A stretch of DNA of 64,000 nt from assembly GCA_030142905.1 (NCBI GenBank), contig JASJOG010000011.1, positions 2,481,001 to 2,545,000 on the forward strand, given 5' to 3'. The translations under genes were made by a program, and so were the position numbers. The notes beneath the pieces are model-generated. The model saw only the letters and a list, made by a program, of their open reading frames with translations. It was not told the DNA's origin and made no database searches. Source of the DNA: Heliopora coerulea (lineage: Eukaryota; Cnidaria; Anthozoa; Scleralcyonacea; Helioporidae). Of the stretch, positions 1 through 13,200 are shown piece after piece; the stretch's first letter is position 1; the number at the start of each line of letters is the position of its first letter.

Positions 1-3000
1 AGAGCGACTCATCGAACGCCGGAGATCTCGTCGTCGGCACTTGTTCCCCGGGCTGGCTACCAACGCTAATGCCGGTGGCAGCCTCGGCCAAACCGTATTC
101 TAGAAATAAACAACAGATAGGAAGTCATACAATGGAATAATTTCATGAAATAAACAGGAAATCGATCGTTAATGTAAGCTTGTCTAATGACCAGCAGGTT
201 GTGAAAGGGTTGCGTAGAGGTTTGGTAGATAGTTTTGCAGCTCGTTAGAGTTGTGATAACGAGGGCCTAGGTCCAAGAAGACCGAACATTTTCGCAAGTC
301 AGTTTGCAGAGCACTGCACTAGATTCACAGGGTTTAACCTCGGTGGACTTCCAGTAGTTGTACTTTTTGCAAACTGGTTCCGGCCGTGTCTTAAAATGTA
401 TGATTTTACCAGTCGAAAATTTACTTTCCCTTATAGTAAACTCATTTCACATGATTCAATACGTATTTCTTCTGATAAATGAAGGTCACATTCTAAACCA
501 TATCAACCTACCAACCAAGTTCCACAGACTGGTGCCTATTTACCATCCCCAGGAAAAACAAATAACCTAAACAATCGTTCTTCCAAAAGTTATACCTCTA
601 TTTCTAACTGCTTGTCTCCAGAGTAATCGAGTAATTTCAATCACCCACGAGGTCTTGGTTTCCATGTTTTTAGCCTGGCGGACAAGAGCACATCAAAAGT
701 ATTAAAGCGATCATCGACCAATTCCAGGATTTTGGAGCAGAGGTGGGGCATCGTTAGAATAAAGTGAGTGCATGTTGAGCAGTGAAGAGTAGAGTAAATA
801 CAGTGGTTAACGAGGAATATAACTGAGACATGCAGTAAGAACAGGTGGGGGCATCGTTAGAATAAGGTGAGAGCATGTTGAACGGTAAAGAGCAGAGTAA
901 ACTTAGTGGTTAATGGGAAATATAAACTGGCACCACTGGTACCACGTACGTTTGTGCGGGAGAGCACGGTCAGGTAGCTCAAATGAAACAATGAAGTAAA
1001 CTAAATCCAACCTGAAGAATAACTGTATCTTTGGCATTTCGTCGTCTTCTAAACCACAGTTCGAACCTTAAGCCGCTTTCGCCAAGGGATTCTGTTAAAC
1101 CAATGTCGGCAGTCTGTGGTAACAGAAGACACATCAAATATATTAAAAGGACTTATCTAGCATACACTGTTGATGATAATCTTCTTCCCTAGTAGACCTT
1201 TCTCCGAAATATTACTCGCTTTTATACCAAACTGTTGTTTTGACTGATGAAACAGTTTTAGCATATCGTTTGACAGCTGTAAAAACCTCTGGAAAACGCT
1301 AAAAAGATAAAACGTTCATAAGAATTTAGCATAGTGCAACATGCTGAATGAGTGTCTAACAGAGTTCAATTGCCACTTTTACGTTCGACTCAGCAATGGC
1401 GAACAATGTACAGATCAAACTGTGCAATGTGGTTTTCAAGAAACCAACCTTGAGGCAACTTTTGTAAATAAAGATATCGGCTCCACTTGCTTGCTTCCTG
1501 GTTTTACTGAACAGCACCAAGTCCTCAAAAAGGAAGACCCGTCGATAGCGTTTCTTCTTGCTTTGCCATACAATAAAGTCGTTCTAAGTGAACAAAAAAT
1601 ATTTCGAATAATAATACACTCATTGTAGAAGAAATATTAAACCGATGTTCTAACACGGGATGTTTTCTTTGGATTCTTGGGGGTCGTTGGACTTATCGGG
1701 TAATCATTGAGTTGTTATCAAAACCACAGTTCATTGGTCTGGAAGACCACAAATATTTCCGAAAAATTGTCAAGAAAAGTTGGTGGCATTCATTAATGGA
1801 TAATAGCAGACTATTACTGTCCACTATTATTACCTGCCGTAAAAGTCGCCCTTGCTCCTTGACATTTACCTAAAAAAACAGACAAAAACGGCGCCTTGGT
1901 AAACAATAGTAATCGTAGTGATATTAATTGAAGAGAGTTGGTTCGCAAGCTTCTTAATTGAGCCGATCATAACTTCTTCCCTACGAGTAAAATAGTGCAA
2001 GTCTTATCCCTCCGGGAAAAAGTTAACAACGTGGGTTATCATGATTTCCACGGAGAAACTCTACAGCAAAGGAGTAGAACTTACGTCGCATTCCTTTATG
2101 GAGTCCATGGCGAGAAGATCGTTTCCATGTCTGAGCTGTGACTTCACCATTTCTTGTGCATGCTAAAAATCAAACAAGATCTTCGCGAAATACACCAAAA
2201 TGCAAGATAAACGTTAAGATTGTGAATAGGTATTGTAAAGATCAATGACCAAGATTACGTTTGCAGCAAAGTGCAGGACAAAAGACAAGATTGTGAGTGT
2301 CAACGATTACGTTCACACTAACCCGTAACTGGACTGTGCACGATGAGTCCACCTCAATCACTTTAATCATATCCTGGGGAATAAAGGAAAACTTTCGGTA
2401 TAAAACAATGTTGGATATCTAAAGTTGCCTTAGAGAAAAGGAAAATGCCTTCTTACCCTCAATAACAAAGCATATTTTCCAATCCGTTGGACTGGTTTTA
2501 TTAGATAGCTGCAAAGATCTAGTTTGTCATGTAGCTGCTCTTGCCTCCTCTAAGCAAACGAAATTAAGCAATGTTGTTTTCAGTGCATTTCGAGAACAAC
2601 GAAGGTAAACGACTACAACAGTCAAGACTAATCGAACATTAAATTGCACTCATAAAAATGCTCAATTAGTTCACGGTTGTTAACAGGCCTATACAACGCT
2701 ACAGTACACACCATGAACAAATGCTTTCAACAATGTTATACAGACATGTTGACAAAGTATTGAAAACCCGTTCACAATGTTGACCAACCACGTTAACAAT
2801 AGGAAACATCATTGTTTTCTTGATGCACTTTCCCTTGTTCCAGCATCCGTGAACATGAGACGTTGTTTCACCAGTGCTGCGCAATATTGAACGACGTTAT
2901 TGAACAGAACAATGGGGATAAGTGTCATTGGTACATGAATGATGTCCATTTTTGATGTTGTTTCAACATTGTTCAAGCAATAAGGCTGAGACAACTTGTG

Positions 3001-4222
3001 TGATTCTTCAGTGCGTGAAATAAGCAACCCGTTATTAACAATACTGCCTCAAGAAAGCAAATAAAAATTGTAAAACTGGATACTTCAACAGAAATCCCAG
3101 CAATTTATGTAAGAACGTGTCGTACCCTGAAATACGCGCTCCCATGGTCTCGGAGAAGTTCGTCTGAAATCGGTTTGTTTTTATTGTACAAAGCGTACAA
3201 GAAAAATTGTCGTTCCTGAAAAACATGAAGTGAAGTATTTTAACTAACAATGTATGAGAAATCTAGCTCACTGTAAGACTACGACATAAAAACCTGCATC
3301 GAGTTCCTTTACAATTCCACAACTTTGCCTTTCCCATTTTCTACTGTGTCCACATTCTGGTGGACACAGTAAAAAATCCATCCCCAACAACTCCATTCCA
3401 TTACTTACGGGCCCGATTACTTACCCATTTCAAAAAACAATTGCCAATTTGAAAAGGTCTTTCCACGCATCTTTCTAGCTCTTGTGAAAAATAACTAAAA
3501 AAGCAAGAACTGAAGTTTTAGATTATTTGCTCACAGATTCTGAGGTGAAAGTCGAAGAGGGTGAAACCATCCAGAGAAAGCATTGTTTTTGACTGAAAAA
3601 CATGGCCTAAGTGCGTCACTGGCCGCTCATCGATACCTATCCACTACCAGATATTGAGTTTCGTAATCAATTAGATTGTAGCATTGGTAATAGACTGTGA
3701 GTAGGTTTTCCTAATTAACAATAGCAAGTAATCAGGTATATCACAGACCTTGTTCAAATATTGTCGAATAAGATAGATAGGAATAATAAACTTCCATTAA
3801 GAAAATCTTACCGCTGATGGAAATCATATAACCTCTCAATGTTTCCAAAAATTAAGTTCTTCTTCCCTCGTAAAGATGCTGGTAAATCCTCACTGTCCAT
3901 TTGCTTCACATAATTCTAAGAATTTAATGTTATAAATAGTAACAACGATGACATACTAAATTTTGTCTATCGTTTTCTCACGAAGACTTTTGTTCGTCAA
4001 GTTAAATAATTGCAAATAACCCAACCAACGTCATCTATTGTCCCGCACTATCTTCTCTGTCATGTCTCCTTCACTGCCCACCCTATGTCACTTTCTAGCC
4101 AATGTGACACACTGTGACATAATTTTTGTACTGCTGTTTCAGTTACCTGAATGATGTAGTCCAGCGATTTCACATAGTCTCGTTCAGTATCCACCATCTC
4201 CCCTACGATATACTTCAACTTT
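1..4222 (-). other. PLEKHG4: DH-PH catalytic module of the RhoGEF (12 coding exons)
   Basis: Exons 4222-4147 to 2162-2085 encode the whole DH domain. Conserved region 1 is [16 protein letters not shown], the middle helices contain [25 protein letters not shown] sequence and [18 protein letters not shown], and the last helix ends [14 protein letters not shown] 36-nt exon (1869-1834) encodes [12 protein letters not shown], the DH-PH junction. Exons 1583-1449, 1113-1012 and 674-596 encode PH strands ([27 protein letters not shown]) and the C-terminal PH helix ([14 protein letters not shown]). The exon starting at 99 continues in the right phase ([14 protein letters not shown]) and leaves the window. 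No frameshift or stop is seen, so the exchange domain looks intact. Confidence 0.93.
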
Positions 4223-7200
4223 CTGGAAATAAATGGTATTGGGGAATTAAAAGTGTTAAAATTAAACCACCGGTTCGAACTTTAACTTCAATATAGTCCT
4301 TCTCTATTTTGTGTGCCAATTGCGAAATAATAACAGTCCTTGCTTTTTTCGCAAAAATCTGTCCATTTGAACCGCTGTTTTGAAATTGAGAGCTTGGAGA
4401 TATTCATAGATGATAGATGATTGTTAGACGTTCGTCAAGCCCAAACCTCAGAAAAACGATTTCTGAACCATCATTACAAGCATATCCTGCCTAACGTATA
4501 GGAAGGATATGCCGAGGTTCCACCTAAGTTCGCCATCTGAGTCTTGGTCTTACCTGTCACTGAGTGTTGCAAGTTCGATCCCCGTCTGGTGCTCAAAAAT
4601 GGTTTTTCTGCAGTTTGTGTTTGACGAATTTCCGACGATCATCGACGAAAATCTGTTGTTTTCTCGATCTGATTGCACTCTGTACCCTTTGGCATGTATT
4701 AAACTTCGAACTTTGTGTTCCGCAAGGAAAATAAGTATCACATTAAAAGAAAAGCTTTCGGTTCGTTTTGCAGTTTCATTTCGCATTTTTCTGCTTATCT
4801 GATGTAACGAATGCAAAGTTTCTCACTCCTTAGCTTTTGGTGATAACTCTTGATAGGTCTGCTCATCAAGCTCTCCAGATGTCTAAGAACAGAAAAATAG
4901 CTTTATAAGTTGGGTTTAAAATTATCGTTTGCGTCTCATTAAAATTAAGTGAATTCCCACTTTCATCTGATTCGTCAAACACCAGAAGGCAATTTTCCTT
5001 CGACTTCTAAATGCTGAGATGATTTGACAAAAAGAGACTATACGCCGAATCTTCTATTCGACTTTCCTTCACTTAAATGCAAGAGAAAGAATCCTAATGA
5101 GCGTTTGATAAAGTTTGACAAACTAAACTATATTTTAAGAGAAAATCGACTTTAAACTTGTAAAACTTATGCTCCTAAAAAAATTAATCATATTCTCGTT
5201 TTGTTTTATGAATCCTGATTCCTGACTCAGTTTGCAAACGACAAGTGAACCCTACCTCTTTTAAATTATAGAATAAATTTTGCTGTTCTTCAGTTTCGTG
5301 TGTTCCACTCCTCTTGCTGGATGAAAGCGGGACTTCTTCTGGTAGATCCAACTTCTCGCTTTCGTCGTCATCGCTGTCTAACTCGGGATCATCTTCCTGA
5401 ACCCCTGACGTAGAGTTAGAGGTGGAGGTTGACGAAGAACCCTCACTTAGACCGTTTGTGACCGCGCCAGGAATCTAAAAGACAGTTAAAGGAAATTTAA
5501 CGTAAAAAGTATAAAGTTACGACTGTTTTCGACTTTCTGGTAGCAAACCATAAGCAATCCCATACAGATCGGACGCGAATGTTGTATCTTTCTTAAAATA
5601 CGAATACATTTAAATGGCTATGTATACCGGTTATTTGAAGTTTCAGTAAGTTTTAACGGAGGAAATCGAAGGGAAAAGTTCATAATTCTAATTAGTATTC
5701 TGTATCCGATTTTCGGCATACTAATTAGTAGCCAAAATCTTTTGGTTTTTACTATGTGTTAGGAATTTTACTATGTGTTCCCAACGCAACGCAGAAAACT
5801 TTCACGTCTGTTTGTTCTCCCCTCGGTTTTAGAGGATATGGTGATTTTAGATGTCCAAAGGCCCAGCAGATGCAGTTTTTGCTCTTTTCTTGGATGAAAT
5901 GTAGGTGCAGCATTTCCGCTCTTTGCCATGGAAGGGAAAGCTCTCAATTTGACGTCATTTAAGTAAGAAAAAACGATAATTTGACTTCTGGTGTATGTCC
6001 GTCGATCACGAACAAGCGATGTTTAACTTTTTAAGTTTACTCTGGCAAACGCCAGACAATTTTACTCGTCAAGGGAAGACGTTTTCGATCGAAAAAAGGT
6101 TCAGAATAGGCGGCTTGCACGTGACGTCATGGCGGCCATGTTAGTCGAACTTTCACAAAAGAATCTCCTTGTTCCCACTCACCTGTACCCTAACAGCCGC
6201 TCTTTGGAGCGTTTCTTGACGCCTGACAAACATGTCTTCCACTTCCTTGTACTCAGACAGGCACTTCTCTGCCTGGTTCTGCAACTCTTGGTGGCTCAGT
6301 GTGAAACTCAACTCCTTCATCTTGCTTAGTTTTTCCTCCGACCACATGGGAAACTCTTGAAGAAACCCTTCCATGTTTTCTTTCAGAGAAGCCACTCCAC
6401 GCGAAGTGTTTGATGCCTCCATGTTCATCAACGCCATGTGTTTAAGCGCGTGAATACTCCAATTCGAGCACTAAAATACATTTTGATTGAAATCAGAGTT
6501 CGTACATCTTCGTCTCCCTTCAGCTGTGCTTTGTATCGTCGCGCAACCCTCCTCTCCACAAAAGGCTGCTTACCTCACTGCAACATTCCTTTCCCACTTG
6601 GTTCTCAGAACTCGAGAACCTCTTCAAGTACTTCCAGGAACAGAAAATAGCTACTGGGCAAGATGAACAAACGTGAAAAAGATTGTTGTGGTAAGGTAAG
6701 CTGCCGTTCCTGCGGACAAGTGTTGCGAGACGACATAAGAAGGGCTGCAGAAGCGACTACCTATATCTATCCTATCCTATCTGTCCACCTGTCTGTCTAG
6801 ATGGATAGATATACACATACATATACATATATTTATATTGGTCAATATATCTTTACTAACAGAGATTCTAAGTTCACGACATCCCCCAGTTACCTATGCT
6901 ACCTTTATCTCATAAAACAAGCTCCTGTCCAAATACCTGTCTAACCAGTTGATGAAATTCTATGCACGCCACGAGAGCAAGTCGTCTTTCTTCTAGTTTT
7001 CTTGTAAATTTATCCAGTTGACATTTCAGAACTTTACACATTTCTTTGATGCTAATTCCTTCCTCGCATCCTGACTGGAAGAGGCTGCTACCGTCTTCAA
7101 GTAAATCGTTTGCTTGCATGATATAAACCTAAAATGGAACGATGGTTGATATTAAGAGACGACTTTATGTCACTATAATGATTACCAGGCCAGGTAATAA

Positions 7201-10200
7201 AGTAAATGGTTTGAACCTGGGAGAATCGTGACATGTTTGAGGAAGTTGATCGTCCAGGTTAGTGTCGTCTTGAGAAAGACCGTTGGTGGAAGTGACTGAC
7301 GTTTCGACAGCCTTAGCAGCGGTCATCTTCAGAGTCAAAAGGAGAGTAAATGTCAGGTTCGCCTGTATTTGTATCTGGCTCGTGCGTCATAAGTGGGCGG
7401 TCGTATTAGTCATGGAGGTGTGATAGTTTGTAAGAAGCACTGGATGTGGTTGTGTAGGCGTTAATTATCAGTTTGTCGAAGTGTTAGTCTATTGGTTGTT
7501 CGCACGTTTGAATTTGTGAATTAGTCGTTTGTAAGGTCCCGGTAATTGTTGTGATCGGTTTAATGGTTCTTGTTCTAAGTTCGTATACCAGCTTTCTAGT
7601 GTGAGTCGCTGTTTGTAGTTGGTGCTGTAAGTAATGCATTTTACCGATTCCCAGTCAATGTTGTGTTTCGTTTGTCGGTGGTGTTCGGCAATGTGGTTGG
7701 TTTTGTCTCCGTTTTTTGTCGCTCGTTTGTGTTCTGTGAGTCGTATATTTAAGTTTCTGCTAGTCTCGCCTATATAAGTGGCTTGGCAGTCGGAGCAATT
7801 AATTTTGTAAACTGCACCTTGTCTTTCGTGTGGTTGTTCTCTGTCCTTGACGTTAGTCAGTACATGTCGTAAAGTTGTGATCGGTTTGTGCGCTACTCGT
7901 ATGTTGTATGGTCGTAAGATACGCGAGATAATCTCGGGCGTACCTTTTATGTAGGGTATCGTTGCTGTAGTTGTTGTCGGACTGTTGTTTTCGTCGCGTT
8001 CATTGTCTTTGTAAGTGTTAAGTTTGATGAAGTCAGAGTTATAGTTGTTTTTGTGGAAAACGCGTTGTAAGTAGTCATTTTCTTGGCGTAGAGCGTCGGG
8101 TGAGTCACAAATGAGTTGCGCGCGTCTCGTCAATGTTTTGATGGTGGTTGGATTGTATGATGATTGGTCCAGTAGCCTGTCAGTATGCGTTGGTTTCCTG
8201 TAGACAGTGGTCTGTAGTTTGTTATTGTCACGACTTACCAAACAGTCTAGGAAAGGAACAGGTCCGTCTCCTTCAATCTCTTTGGTAAATTGTATGTGAT
8301 TGTTCTGTTCGTTAATGTGGTTGTGAAACTCGTCAATCTCGTCTTCGGGTTGTGCAGTAATCGTGTCGTCAACGTAACGAAACCAAAAAGGTAACGTGTG
8401 TTTGTAAGTTGCAAGAGCTCGTTTCTCTATGGATTGCATCACAATTTCAGCAACCACAACAGAAACGGGTGAGCCCATTGCTGTGCCATGTAACTGTTTG
8501 TAGTGTTTACCGTTGTATTAAAAATAAGTTGATGTGAGGCAAAGTTCCAGTAGTTCCATTTTGTCTCCTATAGGTAAAGGAAGTACGTCAGTAAATTCGT
8601 TGATGGCAGTTTTGGTGCATTCTAGTGCCAGTTGAAGCGGAATACTGGTAAACAGTATTCACCCGACGCTCTACGCCAAGAAAATGACTACTTACAACGC
8701 GTTTTCCACAAAAACAACTATAACTCTGACTTCATCAAACTTAACACTTACAAAGACAATGAACGCGACGAAAACAACAGTCCGACGACAACTACAGCAA
8801 CGATACCCTACATAAAAGGTACGCCCGAGATTATCTCGCGTATCTTACGACCATACAACATACGAGTAGCGCACAAACCGATCACAACTTTACGACATGT
8901 ACTGACTAACGTCAAGGACAGAGAACAACCACACGAAAGACAAGGTGCAGTTTACAAAATTAATTGCTCCGGCTGCCAAGCCACTTATATAGGCGAGACT
9001 AGCAGAAACTTAAATATACGACTCAGAACACAAACGAGCGACAAAAAACGGAGACAAAACCAACCACATTGCCGAACACCACCGACAAACGAAACACAAC
9101 ATTGACTGGGAATCGGCAAAATGCATTATTTACAGCACCAACTACAAACAGCGACTCACACTAGAAAGCTGGTATACGAACTTAGAACAAGAACCATTAA
9201 ACCGATCACAACAATTACCGGGACCTTACAAAACGACTAATTCACAAATTTTGAACAACCAATAGACTAACACTTCGACAAACTGATAATTAACGTCTAC
9301 ACAACCATACCCATTGCTTCTCACAAACTATCACTCCTCCATGACTAATACGACCGCCCACTTGTGACGCACGAACCAGATAGAAATACAGGCAAACCTA
9401 ACATTTACTCTCCTTTTGACTCTGAAGATGACCGCCGCCAAGGCTGTCGAAACGTCACCAACAGTCTTTCTCAAGACTACACTAACCTGGACGATCAACT
9501 TCCAAAAATCAGGCCAGGTAATGTAGCAATGAGTTAGTTCAGGCTTCGATGTTCACGAGATTCAAGCATTTCCAAGTTGCAATTACTTACCAACCGAGAA
9601 AGTAAACAGCCGTAAAGCAAGCAATGTGCGTAAATATTATCGCGGTGTATTTTTGGGCATTCGTGTTTTAATTCTAGTTTCCTACTTTTCTAGCCTTCAT
9701 CTTTCGTGGTTAATTTCCAAAATTTCCATTTTTTTAAAAATAAATCTATTATTTTCCTTTTTCAAAATCAATTTCGGACCTTCCGGTGTCGTTTTTTAAA
9801 TTTAAGGTCTTCAGCATTAAGCAGGCTGACCACAGTTTTTATCATTTTACAAGCCAGTCCGACTAGGGGATTCTCTATATTTAAGCCGGCATTCCAATTT
9901 CCAATCCAGGATGAGAACTATCGGGGACTGATGTGGTTAAATACAGAATAGAATAACGCCAAGTCTGATTTTCTTTTTTGGTTTCTCCAATTCTTTACCT
10001 TTGCCAGTGTAATGAATTTTTCAAGTCCATTGTGTTGGCTCATAGCATGACTGTGGGACTCTGCAAGTTCCATAGGATTCTCCAAGTACTTTGATCCATC
10101 ATTTTCAATCCAGTTGAGAACCTAAAAATGAACACAAGTAGCATTAGCACAACTCCTCTGCACCATTACCAAGGCTTTAAACCAGGAAAAATAGTTGTCA

Positions 10201-13200
10201 TAATTTAATTCTGTTACTTCATAGGTTAACTCAAATATTGCAATGTACTCGTGCACGAAGGACCACCTCTGATACGGGAAGGTCAAGGCTGACCCTTCTT
10301 CTCCGTTGAAATAGTCCGTTGACATGTCCACTTGCACAATCAGATTACACTGCAATATTATAATTTCTCATTTGATTAATTACCTTGGCATATTCCTCCT
10401 GAAAGCACTTTAATTGTAGGCAGTCTTCTAATTCACGCTTCCTTTTTCTACAAAGAACATCAAGTTTTGAAAAAACTTGATTCATTTTAAAATATAATTT
10501 AGACACAATTTCCATAGTATCTTTCCAGTCCGGCGTTTTCCCCGTGGAATCGTTCTGCTTAAGATTAGCGACTAACTGTTCCCCTTCCAGCTGTAAGGCT
10601 GACAGCCTACTATCCGAGAACAACGCTGCAACTTTTTGCTGATGCTCCTCAAGTAGTCTTTGGCATTCCTCGACAGTATCTCCACACTTTCCAATGCCAA
10701 GGTCATCAATAGCAGATAGCGCCAACTTTGTGGCACTTCGACAACCGGCCATAAACGGCTCTTGTTTCTGAAAAACAAAACAGTAACTTTCAGCCTTTAC
10801 TGTACGACAAATTAACCACGTATTCCTGAAATAACTTCGCTATAAACTACAGGAATTAGGTTTATCTCAACTGTAAAGTTAAGGGACCAGGTTTATCACA
10901 CCAAGTAGTGATTGACCGATAATCGGAATCGGAATCGGAATCGGACCGATTGTTGCGTTATCGGTAGACAATCGGAATCGGTTAAAGTTCCTGCATTTCC
11001 CGATTATAACCGATTAATATGGAAATAAAACAACTCTTCAGAAGTTGCCAAATTGGCATCGTTTTCATCAGTTTCTTCTACGGTAAGCAGCGAGACGCGC
11101 GCGCGTATTTGCCTATCACCAGTCTGTCACTTACACAATCTTATAATGCAATGTGAAATAGATAAAATTACAAAAATAATCGGATGTTGATCGTAAGTTC
11201 GGCTTGAGCAACCTTCAGATGTCTACTGAAAATTCTTCGACAGATTTCTAGATGAATGGCTTTCTTTTAAATAAATACAAATTGGTATTTAAGATACTAT
11301 TGTGTGAGTAGGAAATATTTCCTTCACTGCTCAACACAACCGGAAATAAAGATTTGTTGTTTGCTTTATCCAAGTCTTTTCAAAACGTCTGCAAGTTGCA
11401 CGTCGGCTAGCACTGGAACACTGAATGCTCTAGCTGTGCTGTTGTTATTGATTGCTAGTGTCGCGCCAGATGACAAGGTGTCAGTGAGTCTGGCCAGAAA
11501 ATTACTTTTTAAAAAAAAACAAAAACCTGTTAAAAGTATTTTGCTATTTCTCCTACTAACAAGTTGAAGCGTGTGCAAGTCTCTTATGCAAAGCTACTAA
11601 CTTAGCAGTGGGTTAAAAATTATTTTACCATGTGAAGGAATTGTGTTTTCTTACAAGTTTTTGGCCAAGGAAGCCATTTAAAGTTGTTTACGCCAGGTTT
11701 GCGTGCAGAATGAATGACGTCATTGGACTCGTTTTGATAATCGGAATCGGAATCGGACCGATTATGGCTTGGAACAATCGGTAATCGGTAATTTCCGATT
11801 GTGGCATGATCGGTCAATCACTAACACCAAGACTGCTTATGTGGTCCATAAGTCTTAGTGAGTGTGCAGTTCTATAGATACTTTGAAGTGTCGAGCTTAA
11901 TTTTAATCTACTTGATAATATAAATGGAAAGAATTTCCCAATTATGATTGGCTGAGTGCAGTGCAATTTCAAGGTAACAAAGAGCAGGAAAAAAGGTGAC
12001 AACAGTTTGTATTGATTTACATTTTTTTTGTCGCTGTATTACTTTTTTCATGTATGGTACCAGCAAGGTCTCTCGTGTATTCTCCAAATTGCACTTGGAA
12101 CCATGTTATTACTTATATGGATAGCTAACGCTGGTGCGTAATCCACTATTCGGCAGTTGCTCGAAGCATGGATAGCACTGTCCTTTAGCTAGCACCTATC
12201 AGTGTTTAGTGCAACAAGACCCCAGACGCTTTCAGAGAAACATTTCAGATAATCATGTTTTTGTCACACCCATTACACTACACAGATTAAACATATATAA
12301 ACAAAATCTATCAAATTGTGAAAAATTTTCAATGTTTTCAACGTATTAAACTATTGAATTTTACCAGTCTAAACTGAATCCAGGCATCATGGTCATACTC
12401 AAATTTCCCACCAAATGATACTGGAATTTGGTCGATGTTAATGGAACTGGCCAGCTCATCAAGGGACGACAATAATTTAAACTGTCAAACGAAAAGCAAA
12501 AACAAGGCTTTCTTTTAGTGACGGAGTTCGCCTACAACACTAAATACCATTAACAGATTTCAATTATTTTACTGGTAAAATAATTAGTTCGTTATGTTAT
12601 TAAGTACGTCGATGTTATATTCACGACCAAAACTTACTACGCAGAAACAGTACCTGAAACTTTAGGTGTTCCTTCAGTTTATTTGCGCTAAACATCAGTA
12701 AATACGAGTCCTTCCTGCCAAGAACATAAGCTACATGGATACTACCAGGACGCATCTCCTAAACAAACAAAAATCTTATTAATACCAATATTTATATCAC
12801 CGATAATTTTCGCAAAGTGCTCAAAATATGTTTCTTGAACAGTAGAGTCTTTTACAACAACTGATGGAAACACGCCCGTAAATAAATCGGTGAGTCTGTT
12901 TCGCTAATATATTGTTAGGTTTTCACCAACATTCGTAACTATTGAATGGATAATTAAATAGCTATTAATCCTTTCACTGCTTTCCACACCTTTTCATTTT
13001 ATTCGCTTAAGGCGACACCGTCAACAACAAAAATTTGGCTGAAAGACCAAACACAACTAAGCAAGCGGAAAGTCAGATCATAGAGCGAAATTCATAACTC
13101 TTCCACGTTGTATCTTGCATGTTCCTTAGTTAGGCTAATATACCTTACACAACTATATGTTGAGGAATGATTAAAATCAAGTTCCCTGAATATTATCCAG

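Larger units (their letters stand above)
7199..9509 (-). mobile_element. Penelope-like retroelement with an inverted duplication of its 3' half
   Basis: The minus strand carries the C-terminal half of a Penelope-like element (7489-8640 region). It has an RT palm motif FRYVDDT, then [14 protein letters not shown], and a GIY-YIG nuclease domain ([25 protein letters not shown]). The RT is 5'-truncated near 8640 and has an in-frame TAA just upstream of [17 protein letters not shown], so this copy is dead. A second copy of the nuclease part runs on the plus strand from 8659 to 9503 as a nearly identical inverted arm, with a frameshift after RNLNIRL. A 13-bp direct repeat flanks the insertion (7186-7198 and 9510-9522). 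It lies in a RhoGEF intron, antisense for the plus arm. Confidence 0.9.
5256..10767 (-). other. PLEKHG4: Spectrin-like helical region and acidic linker of the RhoGEF
   Basis: Exons 10767-10384, 10121-9999, 7128-6937 and 6470-6183 encode long amphipathic helices with a spectrin-repeat look (for example [16 protein letters not shown] and [20 protein letters not shown]). Exon 5474-5256 encodes a Ser/Thr-rich then acidic linker ([20 protein letters not shown]) before the DH domain. The introns are 262 nt or longer; the one between 9999 and 7128 carries the Penelope-like element. In Dbl-family proteins such regions hold partner-binding and autoinhibitory contacts; that role here is inferred. Confidence 0.85.

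Noticed and set aside
302..317. cagtttgcagagcact shared with the tRNA-like remnant at 26.2 kb
   Set aside because: The match is too short and no B box follows at the right spacing; mentioned only as a hint under the 26.2-kb finding.
1341..1628. 95-codon plus frame
   Set aside because: It is the antisense shadow of the RhoGEF PH exon 1583-1449.
4504..4600. Possible tRNA or SINE (gcaagttcgatccccg resembles a T-arm)
   Set aside because: No convincing A box or acceptor-stem pairing was found upstream.
8632..9105. 157-codon plus frame as an independent gene
   Set aside because: It is the inverted copy of the Penelope-like nuclease region with a frameshift.
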